The notes beneath the pieces were generated by a model, which saw only the letters and a program-made list of their open reading frames with translations, had not been told where the DNA came from and ran no database searches. From Deltaproteobacteria bacterium (lineage in GTDB: Bacteria > Myxococcota_A > UBA9042 > CAIXZC01): 54,055 nt of DNA. Position numbers and translations under genes: made by a program. The stretch lies in contig VGRX01000005.1 of assembly GCA_016875215.1 (NCBI GenBank), positions 1-54,055 on the forward strand, in the 5' to 3' direction. Positions 25,958-34,276 of the stretch are shown one piece after another. How positions within the stretch are numbered: the first letter of the stretch is position 1; every line of letters begins with the position of its first letter.

Positions 25958-27169
25958 ATGCTGCCCCTCGTCCTCCTGCCGCTGATCCTGTGCATGCAGG
26001 AGCCGATGCCGTTGCTCAACTACCAGGATCTCCAGGATCTGAAGCTTCGCATTGCGGCCCGGGTAGTCGAGGTGGAGGTGACCCTGAAGGTCCCGGACGG
26101 AGCCGATTCCTCCGTCGCCGCCGTGCTGACCGGACAGGCCGTCTGCATGGAGGCCGAGGCGGTTCTTGCGGGAGATCCAGCCCGGGACGGCTCGGCCGGC
26201 AGGGACGAAGGCTCGGCCTGGCTGACGGCCGATGCTGCGGAGCCCTCGGAAGGCGGTCCTGTGGATGGATCGAGCGGCAGGGGCGAAGGCTCGGCCTGGC
26301 TGACGGCCGATGCTGCGGAGCCCTCGGAAGGCGGTCCTGTGGATGGATCGAGCGGCAGGGGCGAAGGCTCGGCCTGGCTGACGGCCGATGCTGCGGAGCC
26401 CTCGGAAGGCGGTTCTGTGGATGGAGCGAGCGGCAGGAACGAAGGCTCGGTCTGGCTGACGGCCGATGCTGAAGACCCCTCGGAAGGCGGTTCTGTGGAT
26501 GGATCGAGCGGCAGGAACGAAGGCTCGGCCTGGCTGACGGCCGATGCTGCGGAGCCCGGCGAGAGCGAACCTGCGGTCGGTGCCGGCAAGGGTTCCGTGA
26601 GGTCCGGAGGAGGCGTCGTGTCCGCTGCCGTTTCCGGTTCGCGGCGTGTCGTGGCTTCCCGGTTCCTGACGGAGAACGCGGTGCGGGTGCGCGTGCGCTG
26701 TACCGCGCACCCCGAGTGGACGGAGGCCTCAGTGGTGGCGCACGAGGGGCCGCTGCCGCTGGTCGAGCTGGTTCCGGCAGGACCGTTCCCCTGCAAGGTG
26801 ACGAGGCCGGCCCCGTCGCGGCTCCAGGCGCCGGGGACCCATGTCTTCTCGGTGGACAATCCGGTGTCGGAGTTCCCCAACGTGTTCCAGGCCGAGGTGG
26901 CTTCGTGGGCCGAGGTGCCGTTGGCGGGTTACCTCCTGACGACGGTGGGTCCCCCGGTGAGCGGGCCCCTCTTCTCGATGGATGCACGGCTGGTTGCCCT
27001 GAATCTGAGGCGCTACACGCCGATGTCCCAGACGCTGCTGGCCGCCACGGCAGCGCAGGTGGGCCGTTTCCTGGCCCCGGTCCGGCGTCCGGCCGAGGGG
27101 GACGTCCGCTCCCCCCGCCGTGTCCCGTACGGCTCCCCCGCCCCGCAGGAAGATATGGAAGTCGAATGA
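25958..27169 (+). CDS. degenerate trypsin-like protein with 26-residue repeats
   Basis: 403 residues, starting 7 bases after nadA. A short hydrophobic N-terminus could be a signal. Residues about 20-80 and 225-375 look like the two halves of an HtrA-type chymotrypsin fold: a start strand RIAARVVEVEVTLKV, later PLPLVELVPAGPF, and an ending VSGPLFSMDARLVALNLR that mirrors the S-G-G-P-L-(x)-x-x-G-x-V-V-G-(x)-N segment of HtrA. I find no His or Asp of a triad, and the serine region is VSGPL rather than GNSGGPL, so it is probably inactive. About 120 residues of near-perfect repeats (26210-26566) are inserted in the middle. Function unknown; perhaps a decoy or binding protein. Confidence 0.72.
   Translation: MLPLVLLPLILCMQEPMPLLNYQDLQDLKLRIAARVVEVEVTLKVPDGADSSVAAVLTGQAVCMEAEAVLAGDPARDGSAGRDEGSAWLTADAAEPSEGGPVDGSSGRGEGSAWLTADAAEPSEGGPVDGSSGRGEGSAWLTADAAEPSEGGSVDGASGRNEGSVWLTADAEDPSEGGSVDGSSGRNEGSAWLTADAAEPGESEPAVGAGKGSVRSGGGVVSAAVSGSRRVVASRFLTENAVRVRVRCTAHPEWTEASVVAHEGPLPLVELVPAGPFPCKVTRPAPSRLQAPGTHVFSVDNPVSEFPNVFQAEVASWAEVPLAGYLLTTVGPPVSGPLFSMDARLVALNLRRYTPMSQTLLAATAAQVGRFLAPVRRPAEGDVRSPRRVPYGSPAPQEDMEVE
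26210..26566 (+). repeat. tandem 78-bp (26-residue) repeats in the trypsin-like protein
   Basis: Four complete units begin at 26210, 26288, 26366 and 26444, and a partial fifth at 26522. Each encodes GSAWLTADAAEPSEGG then (P/S)VDGSSGRGE or close variants. Units one to three are almost identical in DNA, a sign of recent expansion. The unit length is a multiple of three, so the frame is kept. Confidence 0.95.
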
Positions 27170-27268
27170 CGCTTGCGGCGCTGTCTCGCCGTTCGGTCCG
27201 CTGCCCCTGCGGCCTCGCCCGGTGGGGGAGGTTGGGAGGGGGCACCCCGCCCAACCTGCCGGCGATGC

Positions 27269-28825
27269 CTACCGGGCCCCTGGCGATAGGCTGTCGAGGA
27301 GGGCCCGATCGCCGCCACCCCGCCAGATCAGACGTCCGGCGGCATGCACCAGCGGGTCAAGTGCCCGGAAGCCGGTAGCAAGCCGAAGCATGCGGCACTT
27401 CATCCGGCCGTTTCGCCCCAGGAGGCAGTAGCTCCTGCAGCGGCCGGCATGCAGCTCGGCCTCGCTGAGGCCGGAGTGCGAGAATCCCATGCGAAAGCCG
27501 CCCCGATGGGCCCGGGCGTAGTCTGAAAAGCTCTTCACCAGCGGTTCGATTCCATGCTCCTCCGGGCGGAGAAGCATGGGGGACATCGGTTCGATTTCGC
27601 AGGCGTGGAACTGGATCCGGCACACGTTCGAGCGCCGTTCCAGTCGTTCCAGGAGGCGCTTCTCCTCGAGGTCGTCCTCCGGGCCCGACGGCAGCCCGTA
27701 CAGGAAGTGCAGTCCGACGTTCAGCCCACGGGCTCCGACGGCATCGATCCAGGCGAGCAGCTCGTCGTTGCCGAACCGGAACGCCTTGTAGCGCTCCCTG
27801 AGGCGCTGGGAGCCCATGTCGGGAGAGAACTCGATCGTGGAACCGGCCCCGGCCGTGGCCGCGAATTCCTCGCAGAACTCCAGCGACGGGAGCTCCCATG
27901 CGTCCAGGTTCCACCGCGGGGCAAGCCCCCGCTTCCGGCAGAGGGTCAGCACGTCGGACAGGAACCCCTCCATCCCGTGGAACCAGTGGTCCGTGGCCAC
28001 GGTCCGGTAACCGAAGGCCAGCGCCCGCTCCAGCGTGGCCACCGCTGCCTCGGGCGAGGTCAGTGCGGACCGCTCCCGCCTGAGCAGGCCGACGGTAGCG
28101 TCCGCTCCGCCTCCGCACCAGGCGCACCGCCGGAAGCACCCCCTCCCCAGCGGAACGTGGAACCCCGCCGTCCGCTTCATCTCGAACAGCAGCCGGTTGA
28201 GCCGGACGCGCTCCGGGGGCAGCATGAACGGATAGAGCCGCGGGTAGGCGGCCGCATTCTCGAGCAACGAGAAGTCAGCGAACTCCAGTGCCTGGAACTC
28301 ATCGTCCGTGGCATGCCACCAGGTCGAGGGCCGCACGACCCGACCGCCGTCGCGATAGGACAGGTTGGGTACCCCCTGCGGCGATCGGCCGGCGCCCCGG
28401 GCCTCCAGGAGTCGGACCAGGGGGATCTCCCCCTCGCCGCACACCACCCCGTCCACCTCGGGACAGGTCAGAAGGATCTCCTCCGCGTAGGCCGAGGCAG
28501 TCAGTCCGCCCAGCACGACGAAAGCGTCCGGCAGCTCCCTCCGCACACTGCGCACGACATCCAGGCTGTCCGGGACCTGGTGGTGCCAGTGGACCGAGAC
28601 CCCCACCACGGACGGACGCTCCCGTTGCAGCATCGGCTCGAGGCGGAAGTCAGGGGAAAGCAGCCGCTCCAGCCCCACGTGCACTACCCGGACCTGGTAT
28701 CCCGCCCGTCGAACCGCAGTTGCCAGCGAAAGGAGCCCCGAGGCCATGAAATTGATGAACGTGGCCTTGCCGTACGGCCCGTAGCCGTGGCGGAATTTGG
28801 GAACGTGCAGCAGCAGGCAGTCCAA
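27269..28825 (-). CDS. B12-binding-type radical SAM protein
   Basis: 518 residues; ATG at 28825. N-terminal cobalamin-binding-like Rossmann half (about 1-150): LLLHVPKFRHGYGPYG, PSVVGVSVHWHHQVPDSLDV, VLGGLTASAYAEEIL, VDGVVCGEGE, but no DxHxxG motif. The radical SAM core follows with the cluster motif GRGCFRRCAWCGG (C-x3-C-x2-C) and the usual barrel strands, for example STIEFSPDMGSQRLRERYKA and GLNVGLHFLYGLPSGPEDDL. A C-terminal tail holds three further cysteines. The product is unknown; relatives act in methylation and peptide or lipid modification. It lies convergent to the preceding gene and divergent from the glycosyltransferase. Confidence 0.9.
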   Translation of the reverse strand: MDCLLLHVPKFRHGYGPYGKATFINFMASGLLSLATAVRRAGYQVRVVHVGLERLLSPDFRLEPMLQRERPSVVGVSVHWHHQVPDSLDVVRSVRRELPDAFVVLGGLTASAYAEEILLTCPEVDGVVCGEGEIPLVRLLEARGAGRSPQGVPNLSYRDGGRVVRPSTWWHATDDEFQALEFADFSLLENAAAYPRLYPFMLPPERVRLNRLLFEMKRTAGFHVPLGRGCFRRCAWCGGGADATVGLLRRERSALTSPEAAVATLERALAFGYRTVATDHWFHGMEGFLSDVLTLCRKRGLAPRWNLDAWELPSLEFCEEFAATAGAGSTIEFSPDMGSQRLRERYKAFRFGNDELLAWIDAVGARGLNVGLHFLYGLPSGPEDDLEEKRLLERLERRSNVCRIQFHACEIEPMSPMLLRPEEHGIEPLVKSFSDYARAHRGGFRMGFSHSGLSEAELHAGRCRSYCLLGRNGRMKCRMLRLATGFRALDPLVHAAGRLIWRGGGDRALLDSLSPGAR

Positions 28826-28988
28826 GGGTCCCCCCTGCGAACCGCTTCACCTTACCACACCGCACCTTGCACTACCAAGCGGGCACGCCGTCACTAACCG
28901 ATTTCCAACATCCGCCTCGCCGCAGGGAAACCTCCGTCGAGTTTCATGGAAAACGTCGGTCGATGACGCCGACCCGGGAGGTGAACCC

Positions 28989-30131
28989 ATGGAAACCGTT
29001 CTCGCCGCGGTGGTGCTTGCAGGAATGGCGTGGTACCTGATGACGCTCGTTGCCGTGTTCCGTCGGCTCTCCCCCAGTCGCCGGGCAAGGAGGGCCTCTC
29101 CGCCGCTCGACCTGCCCTCCGTCACCATCCTCAAGCCGATCAAGGGAGTGGACAGCGACCTCGAGGACAACCTGCTCTCGTTCATCCGCCAGGACTACCC
29201 GAGCTTCGAGGTCGTGTTCGGGATCCAGGATCCGTTCGACCCCGCCCTTCCCACCCTGCGGCGCATACGCGATGCCCACCCGGAGGTCCCGGTGCGTATC
29301 GTGCAGACCCTCGAGACCCCGGGGTTCAACCCCAAGGTGAACAACCTCCTGGGCATGATGCGGATGGCCTCGCATGACGTGATGGTCATCTCGGACAGCA
29401 ATGTCCGGGTGTCGCCGAGCTACCTGTCCGAGAACGTCCCGCTCCTGCTTCGCCCCGGTGCAGGGCTGGTCTGCAACCTGATTCGGGGCCGGGGGGACGC
29501 AGGGCTGGGCTCCCTGATGGAATCGCTCCACCTCAACACGTTTCTCCTGGGCAACACCTGCCTGGTGGACCGCCTCGCCGGTGAGAAGATCGTGGTCGGG
29601 AAGTCCATCTTCTTCCGCAAGTCCGAGTTGGATTCCCTCGGCGGGCTCGCAAAGCTCAAGGACGTGCTGGCCGAGGACTACCTCATGGGCCGGCTCTACC
29701 TGGACGCCGGACGGGATGTCGCCGTGTCCGCCCACGTCATCGACACGTGGACCCGCGGGTGGGGCGTCCGCCAGTTCCTCAGCCGCCATGCCCGCTGGGC
29801 AAGGCTCCGCTGGCAGATCAACCGCACCGCATATGTGCTCGAGTTCCTGACCAATGCTCCGTTCTGGGCGACCGTGCTGGCACTGGTTTCGGGGTTTTCG
29901 GCACCGGCCCTGGCCGTTGCCGTCTCCGCATTCCTGGTCAAGGGAGCCGGCGACCAGCTCTGCAACCTGCGGCTGGGACGTCCGGTCCGCAGCGGCCTGG
30001 TGCTCCTGTCTCCGCTCAAGGATGTCGTCGTGGCCGCGATCTTCCCGGTCCCCCTGGTCTCGTCCCACACCAACTGGCGGGGAAACCGCCTCCGCATCAC
30101 CCGCGGAACCGTCCTGGTTCCGGCCAGGTGA
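28989..30131 (+). CDS. ceramide-glucosyltransferase/HpnI-like family 2 glycosyltransferase
   Basis: 380 residues from the ATG behind GGGAGGTG. One N-terminal membrane segment (1-22), then a GT-A domain: SVTILKPIKGVDSDLEDNL, ISDSNVRVSPSYL (DxD-like), AEDYLMGRLYLDAG with the catalytic acid, and RHARW matching the (Q/R)xxRW motif. Two to three further hydrophobic segments end the protein. This architecture is typical of ceramide glucosyltransferase and of the hopanoid enzyme HpnI, which add sugars to membrane lipids on the cytoplasmic side. No other hopanoid or sphingolipid genes are nearby, so the acceptor remains open. Confidence 0.88.
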   Translation: METVLAAVVLAGMAWYLMTLVAVFRRLSPSRRARRASPPLDLPSVTILKPIKGVDSDLEDNLLSFIRQDYPSFEVVFGIQDPFDPALPTLRRIRDAHPEVPVRIVQTLETPGFNPKVNNLLGMMRMASHDVMVISDSNVRVSPSYLSENVPLLLRPGAGLVCNLIRGRGDAGLGSLMESLHLNTFLLGNTCLVDRLAGEKIVVGKSIFFRKSELDSLGGLAKLKDVLAEDYLMGRLYLDAGRDVAVSAHVIDTWTRGWGVRQFLSRHARWARLRWQINRTAYVLEFLTNAPFWATVLALVSGFSAPALAVAVSAFLVKGAGDQLCNLRLGRPVRSGLVLLSPLKDVVVAAIFPVPLVSSHTNWRGNRLRITRGTVLVPAR

Positions 30132-30270
30132 CCCCCAGATCGTCCGCTCTCCATGTCGTCCGTGGCGGCGTGGCCGGCTTGCCCCGTGCCCCTTCATCGC
30201 CGGTGCGAAGCAGGAGCCCACATCGTTTCCCGACAAGGAAAGCGGATGATCCGGGCAGAAGTGGCATCTC

Positions 30271-31242
30271 TTGACTCTGCGGGCCGGGATTGCCATCCTG
30301 CCTCCGTGCTCCGCCACGGACACGGGCATTGAGGAGACCGGCTGGGGGATCGATTTTGACCAAAGACTGGCGCTGCTGCAGGCGCACCTCGAACGATGCC
30401 GCCTCTGCGGCAATCTCTGCGACGCGGATCGAATCGAGGGAACCAGCGCGATCTGCGGGGCCGGACCCAAGCCCGTCGTCACCTCCGTCCGCCTGGACAG
30501 CAGCAAGAGCCACCCGCTCGGAGGCAGCCTTCCCGTCGGCACCATCGGCTTCCTGCGCTGCGGCCTTGACTGCGTCTACTGTGCCGACCCCAAGCCGTCG
30601 GACTTGCCCTCCGAAGAGGCCTTGCAGGTCGACCACGTCCGACTCGCAGACGAGATCCTCAGGCTCCAGGAGGCCGGGGCGGCCATCGTCCGCTTCCAGG
30701 CGCCCACCGTGCACCTGCCGACGCTGGTACCCGCCCTCCACCTTGCCCGGATGCGCGGGCTCCGGAGCCCGGTGGCCTACGGTTCTTCCGCGTTCGAGAC
30801 CGTCGAGGCGCTCCGCCTGCTCGATGGGCTCGTGGACGTCTACTTCCCCACCCTCAAGTACGGCAGCGAGCAGGCAGCCCGCGTCTACTCCGGTGTCGTC
30901 GACTACGTCCACACCAGCCGACTCGCGGTCAAGGAGATGTTCCGCCAGGTCGGCCCTGCCAGCCGAGGGTCTCGCGGCGGGCTCCGGAGGGGCCTCGTCG
31001 TGCGGCACACACCCATCCCGGCCGGCATGGCCGGAACCGTGCAGGTCCTGACCTGGATCGCGCGGAATCTCCCGTCCGACACCCCCGTCTGCCTGTCCCA
31101 GTCCTATCGACCGGTCCACCAGGTCGCGGCCGGACTTTTCCCCGAGATCGCCCGGAGGGTCTCGCAGGAGGAGCACGACTACTTCCTTTCCGCTGCCCGC
31201 CAACTGGGGCTTTCCAACGCCTTTCCGTCAGATTGCGACTGA
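30271..31242 (+). CDS. PflA-like radical SAM protein
   Basis: About 323 residues from a TTG; the start is uncertain because no good ribosome site is seen and homology begins near FDQRLALLQAHL. Two Cys clusters: an N-terminal CRLCGNLC plus AICGAG segment, then the radical SAM motif RCGLDCVYCAD (C-x3-C-x2-C) preceded by GGSLPVGTIGF. This order resembles the PflA-homologue group (COG1313), where the N-terminal cysteines accompany the SAM cluster. Later strands include LDGLVDVYFPTLKYGS and VVRHTPIPAG. Target protein unknown. Follows the lipid glycosyltransferase by 139 bases. Confidence 0.88.
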   Translation: MTLRAGIAILPPCSATDTGIEETGWGIDFDQRLALLQAHLERCRLCGNLCDADRIEGTSAICGAGPKPVVTSVRLDSSKSHPLGGSLPVGTIGFLRCGLDCVYCADPKPSDLPSEEALQVDHVRLADEILRLQEAGAAIVRFQAPTVHLPTLVPALHLARMRGLRSPVAYGSSAFETVEALRLLDGLVDVYFPTLKYGSEQAARVYSGVVDYVHTSRLAVKEMFRQVGPASRGSRGGLRRGLVVRHTPIPAGMAGTVQVLTWIARNLPSDTPVCLSQSYRPVHQVAAGLFPEIARRVSQEEHDYFLSAARQLGLSNAFPSDCD

Positions 31243-31310
31243 CCGTGCGTCGCCGCAGGCCGTCCGCCCAACGCCTCCGGCGTCAGTGCCGACGATCCGG
31301 GGCAGCGTGC

Positions 31311-31338
31311 TTGTTTTTCACAACGTGCTGAGTATCAT
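31311..31338 (+). promoter_or_regulatory. predicted promoter of the type-3 thrombospondin lipoprotein gene
   Basis: TTGTTT (31311-31316), 16 bases, TATCAT (31333-31338), 27 bases before the start codon in an A/T-rich pocket. Pattern-based only. Confidence 0.4.
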
Positions 31339-31365
31339 CACACCGCATTGACGCGAGGTGAAGCC

Positions 31366-32295
31366 ATGGATTTCCGGACCACACTGGTCGCCGTTCTGCC
31401 GGCCGTTCTTGCGGCCGGTTGCCTGGAAAGCAACCCCCAGCCGTTTCCTGCAGGCGGAAAGACGGACGGCAGCGTCACCGATGTCGAATGGCAACCCCCG
31501 CAGGCCGATTCCACGTTCTCGCTTGACGACGGGAGACACCTCGGCGGCGGCGAGACCTATGCCGACTCAGTCCTGACGTCCGATTCTGCCGACGATCTGC
31601 TCCTGCCCGAGCTCCCCTGGAACGAAGTCGCACCCGATGCCGAGCTCCCGTTCCCCGACCTGCAGGACCAGGCGGAGGAACCGTCCGTGCCTCCGGACGA
31701 GACCGACGAGGATGCGGGGGAGGACGTCTGCACGCAGGACTGCCTGCAGGATGTGGTTCCGGAGTGCATGGGAGACTGCGGCTACGACGTGCCCGACGAA
31801 GTTTCCGACGTGCCGGGCGACACCGCCGACTGCGGGCCGGTCGACACGGACCAGGACGGCCTCTTCGACGGATGCGACGAGGACGACGACAACGACGGCG
31901 TTCCGGATGGTGCGGACGTCTGCCCGCTCGTTGCCGACCCGGACCAGAAGGACTCGGATCTCGACGGCCAGGGGGATGCCTGCGAAACCGGGTGCGGCAA
32001 CCCGGACAAGTACAAGGATTGCACCTGGGACCTTGCGCAGGACAAGTGCCTCGAGCAGGGGGGCAAATGGGGCACGTGGGGTCTGTCCCCGATTCCCTCC
32101 TGCATGTGCCCTTCCGGTGACGGCGGCTGCCCGTGCCATTCCTCGAACGATTGCGTCGGCCCTTGCTACGCCCCCCTTGACGGAGATTGCTCCAAGTACA
32201 CCGTCGGGCACTGCTCCGAAACGAAGATGATGTTCGGCTGCTTCTGCATGTTCGGCCAGGAAGGCGAGCCCCCCATGGGAATCTGCGTGGACTGA
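31366..32295 (+). CDS. lipoprotein with thrombospondin type-3-like Ca-binding repeats
   Basis: 309 residues; ATG chosen behind CGAGGTG because the signal [19 protein letters not shown] follows, giving a lipidated Cys19. A long acidic linker (Asp/Glu/Pro, about 20-165) leads to type-3 thrombospondin-like repeats: [38 protein letters not shown] and LDGQGDAC, whose Asp ladders bind calcium. The C-terminal part (about 208-309) has sixteen cysteines, including [12 protein letters not shown] and CFCMFG. Expected on the outer membrane. Unknown partner. Followed after 130 bases by another lipoprotein gene with its own probable promoter (TTGCCG-17-CTATTG at 32357-32385). Confidence 0.85.
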   Translation: MDFRTTLVAVLPAVLAAGCLESNPQPFPAGGKTDGSVTDVEWQPPQADSTFSLDDGRHLGGGETYADSVLTSDSADDLLLPELPWNEVAPDAELPFPDLQDQAEEPSVPPDETDEDAGEDVCTQDCLQDVVPECMGDCGYDVPDEVSDVPGDTADCGPVDTDQDGLFDGCDEDDDNDGVPDGADVCPLVADPDQKDSDLDGQGDACETGCGNPDKYKDCTWDLAQDKCLEQGGKWGTWGLSPIPSCMCPSGDGGCPCHSSNDCVGPCYAPLDGDCSKYTVGHCSETKMMFGCFCMFGQEGEPPMGICVD

Positions 32296-32427
32296 GGTCG
32301 GAAACAGCGCCGCCCACACAGGGAGAGCGGACGCCCCTTGGCCCTTCGAATCCGGGTTGCCGATAGCCGAGCAGCGGTGCTATTGTCACCCGGAGTCGCA
32401 GAGCTATCTGCCAACCTGGAGGACAAC

Positions 32428-34182
32428 ATGAGATTCTGGGCCGCCTGTGTCACCGCTCTCTTCCTGGTCGCCTGTGCGAAGGAGCAGCCGGCCGAGCCGG
32501 GGAAGCAACCGGCGGGAGAGCCGCCGCCGTCGGTTGAGCCGAAGACCGTGGAGAAGCCGGGAGAGGCCCCCGCCGCGGGCACGCAGCCTGCGGCCGGAGA
32601 AGCCGGCAAGGCAGCGGAGCCTGCAGCCGGAGAAGCCGGCAAGGCAGCCGAGCCTGCGGCCGGAGAAGCCGGCAAGGCCGCGGAGCCTGCGGCCGGTGAA
32701 GCCGGCAAGGCCGCGGAGCCTGCAGCCGGAGGAGTCGGCAAGGCCGCGGAGCCTGCGGCCGGAGAAGCCGGCAAGGCCGCCGAGCCTGCGGCCGGAGAGT
32801 TTGCGTCCGCACTTCCCGAGCTTGCGAAGTCCGCCCTCCCGTACCTGCCGGAGAAGCTCCAGGCGATCATCGCCCTGGACCTGGTCGGTGCGGTCACGCG
32901 GCTCGATTCCATGGTCCCGCTGATGAACATGCTGGGGGTGGAGGAGGACAAGGCGCTCCAGGAGGAGCTGTCGACGTTCATCCGCAGCCGTATCGGGCTC
33001 GATCCGTTGGCGGCCCGGGGGGTTGTCTTCGCGATCACTCCGGACCCCGCGTTCTGGATGCTCGTCAAGGGCGATTTCAAGCTCGAGAAGACGGCCGCGG
33101 CCGAGCTGGTGGACGTTGGAGGTCTCCAGGCGCTGGTGCTGTCCGGTGACCCGTCCTTCGTCGTCCTGCCCCTCGACGGGTGGGGGATCGCCCTGTTCGA
33201 CCGGCAGGAGGCCGCGGCCACGTTCGTGGAGACGATCATCGCCCGGAAGGGTCCGCCTCCGACGGAGCCGGAGCTCCTGGGCTCGCTGGGGGGCGTGGCC
33301 GGGGCCGTCCTGGCCGTGGGAGTGGACTTCAACCATCCGATGATCCAGGCCGGCTGGACTCGGGAGATCCCCTTCCCTCCGCCCAAGAGCGCTGCCCTCT
33401 ACGTCGGTTCCTCGAACATCACCGCCCGGATGGCCGCGGACGATGCCTGCATCAACGGCATCCTGGGGGCGCTGGAATCGGCAAGGGCCATGGCCAAGGC
33501 CGCAGTGGCCGCTCAGAAGGCGAACCTGGCCGAGATGAACCTGCTTGACGGGATCAGCATCATCCTGGCCGATCGGTCGCTCGACCGGCTCGTGGATTTC
33601 ATCACTCCGAAGCGGACCGGAGACACCCTCTCGCTGTCGCTGGAGATCGACCAGTTCACCACGGTCACCATCGTCGGCAGCATGGCCGCTGTGGCCATTC
33701 CGGCGTTCCTCAGGTACACCCGCACGGCCAAGGTCTCGGAGGCCCAGGAGACGCTCCGGAAGATCCGCTACGGGGCAGAGGCCTACTTCTGCACTCCCAG
33801 GGTCGATGAGCAGGGGAACAAGATCGCTCCCCATTTCCCCGAGGCCCAGGCCGCGACGCCTGCCGCCGGTACCTGCTGCGCCTCGCTCGGTGGGCCTGCC
33901 GGAGAGAAGGAAGGCCGGTGCGAGCCGGATTCCGCAACGTGGCAGACCCCGGCCTGGATGGCCCTCAACTTCGCGATGCTCGACCCTCACTACTTCGTCT
34001 ACGAGTTCACCCCCACGACCCAGCCCGACGGTACGCCCGCATTCGATGCCTCTGCGTACGGCGACCTCGACTGCAACGGCGTCCGTTCCACCTTCCGGCT
34101 GACCTGCCGGGGCGTCACCGGCGGCGAGGACGACTGCCGCCTCGACTGCGACGAGGTCACGGTCGAAAACGAGCTCGAATAG
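32428..34182 (+). CDS. lipoprotein with an internal type IV pilin-like module
   Basis: 584 residues; ATG behind GGAGG. Lipobox LVAC (Cys16), Pro/Glu linker, six 11-residue repeats (PAAGEAGKAAE, residues 54-119), then an alpha/beta domain (about 125-410) similar in style to DUF3352-type lipoproteins. At 412-445 comes TVTIVGSMAAVAIPAFLRYT followed by RTAKVSEAQETLRKI, which reproduces the pilin transmembrane helix and its exit (AAIAIP-x-F). The remaining residues show the pilin head order: EAYF, GTCCASLGG, WMALNFAMLDPHYFVYEF, YGDLDCNG, CxxxC tail. The prepilin leader Gly and the Glu5 context are absent, so it cannot be processed as a normal pilin. Whether the helix is membrane-inserted is unknown. 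Confidence 0.85.
   Translation: MRFWAACVTALFLVACAKEQPAEPGKQPAGEPPPSVEPKTVEKPGEAPAAGTQPAAGEAGKAAEPAAGEAGKAAEPAAGEAGKAAEPAAGEAGKAAEPAAGGVGKAAEPAAGEAGKAAEPAAGEFASALPELAKSALPYLPEKLQAIIALDLVGAVTRLDSMVPLMNMLGVEEDKALQEELSTFIRSRIGLDPLAARGVVFAITPDPAFWMLVKGDFKLEKTAAAELVDVGGLQALVLSGDPSFVVLPLDGWGIALFDRQEAAATFVETIIARKGPPPTEPELLGSLGGVAGAVLAVGVDFNHPMIQAGWTREIPFPPPKSAALYVGSSNITARMAADDACINGILGALESARAMAKAAVAAQKANLAEMNLLDGISIILADRSLDRLVDFITPKRTGDTLSLSLEIDQFTTVTIVGSMAAVAIPAFLRYTRTAKVSEAQETLRKIRYGAEAYFCTPRVDEQGNKIAPHFPEAQAATPAAGTCCASLGGPAGEKEGRCEPDSATWQTPAWMALNFAMLDPHYFVYEFTPTTQPDGTPAFDASAYGDLDCNGVRSTFRLTCRGVTGGEDDCRLDCDEVTVENELE
32587..32802 (+). repeat. 33-bp (11-residue) Ala/Gly/Glu/Pro repeats
   Basis: Six complete in-frame units of 33 bases (PAAGEAGKAAE; the fifth reads GGV instead of GEA) plus a partial seventh. 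Probably a flexible stalk between the lipid anchor and the folded part. Confidence 0.92.
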
Positions 34183-34276
34183 TCCGGATTCGCGCGGTTC
34201 CCTCAGATCTGTCCTGTTTTTTGCGCCCTCCGCCCACGCGGCTAGGATCAAGGCGGTCGTACGGAGAGGGATTATT

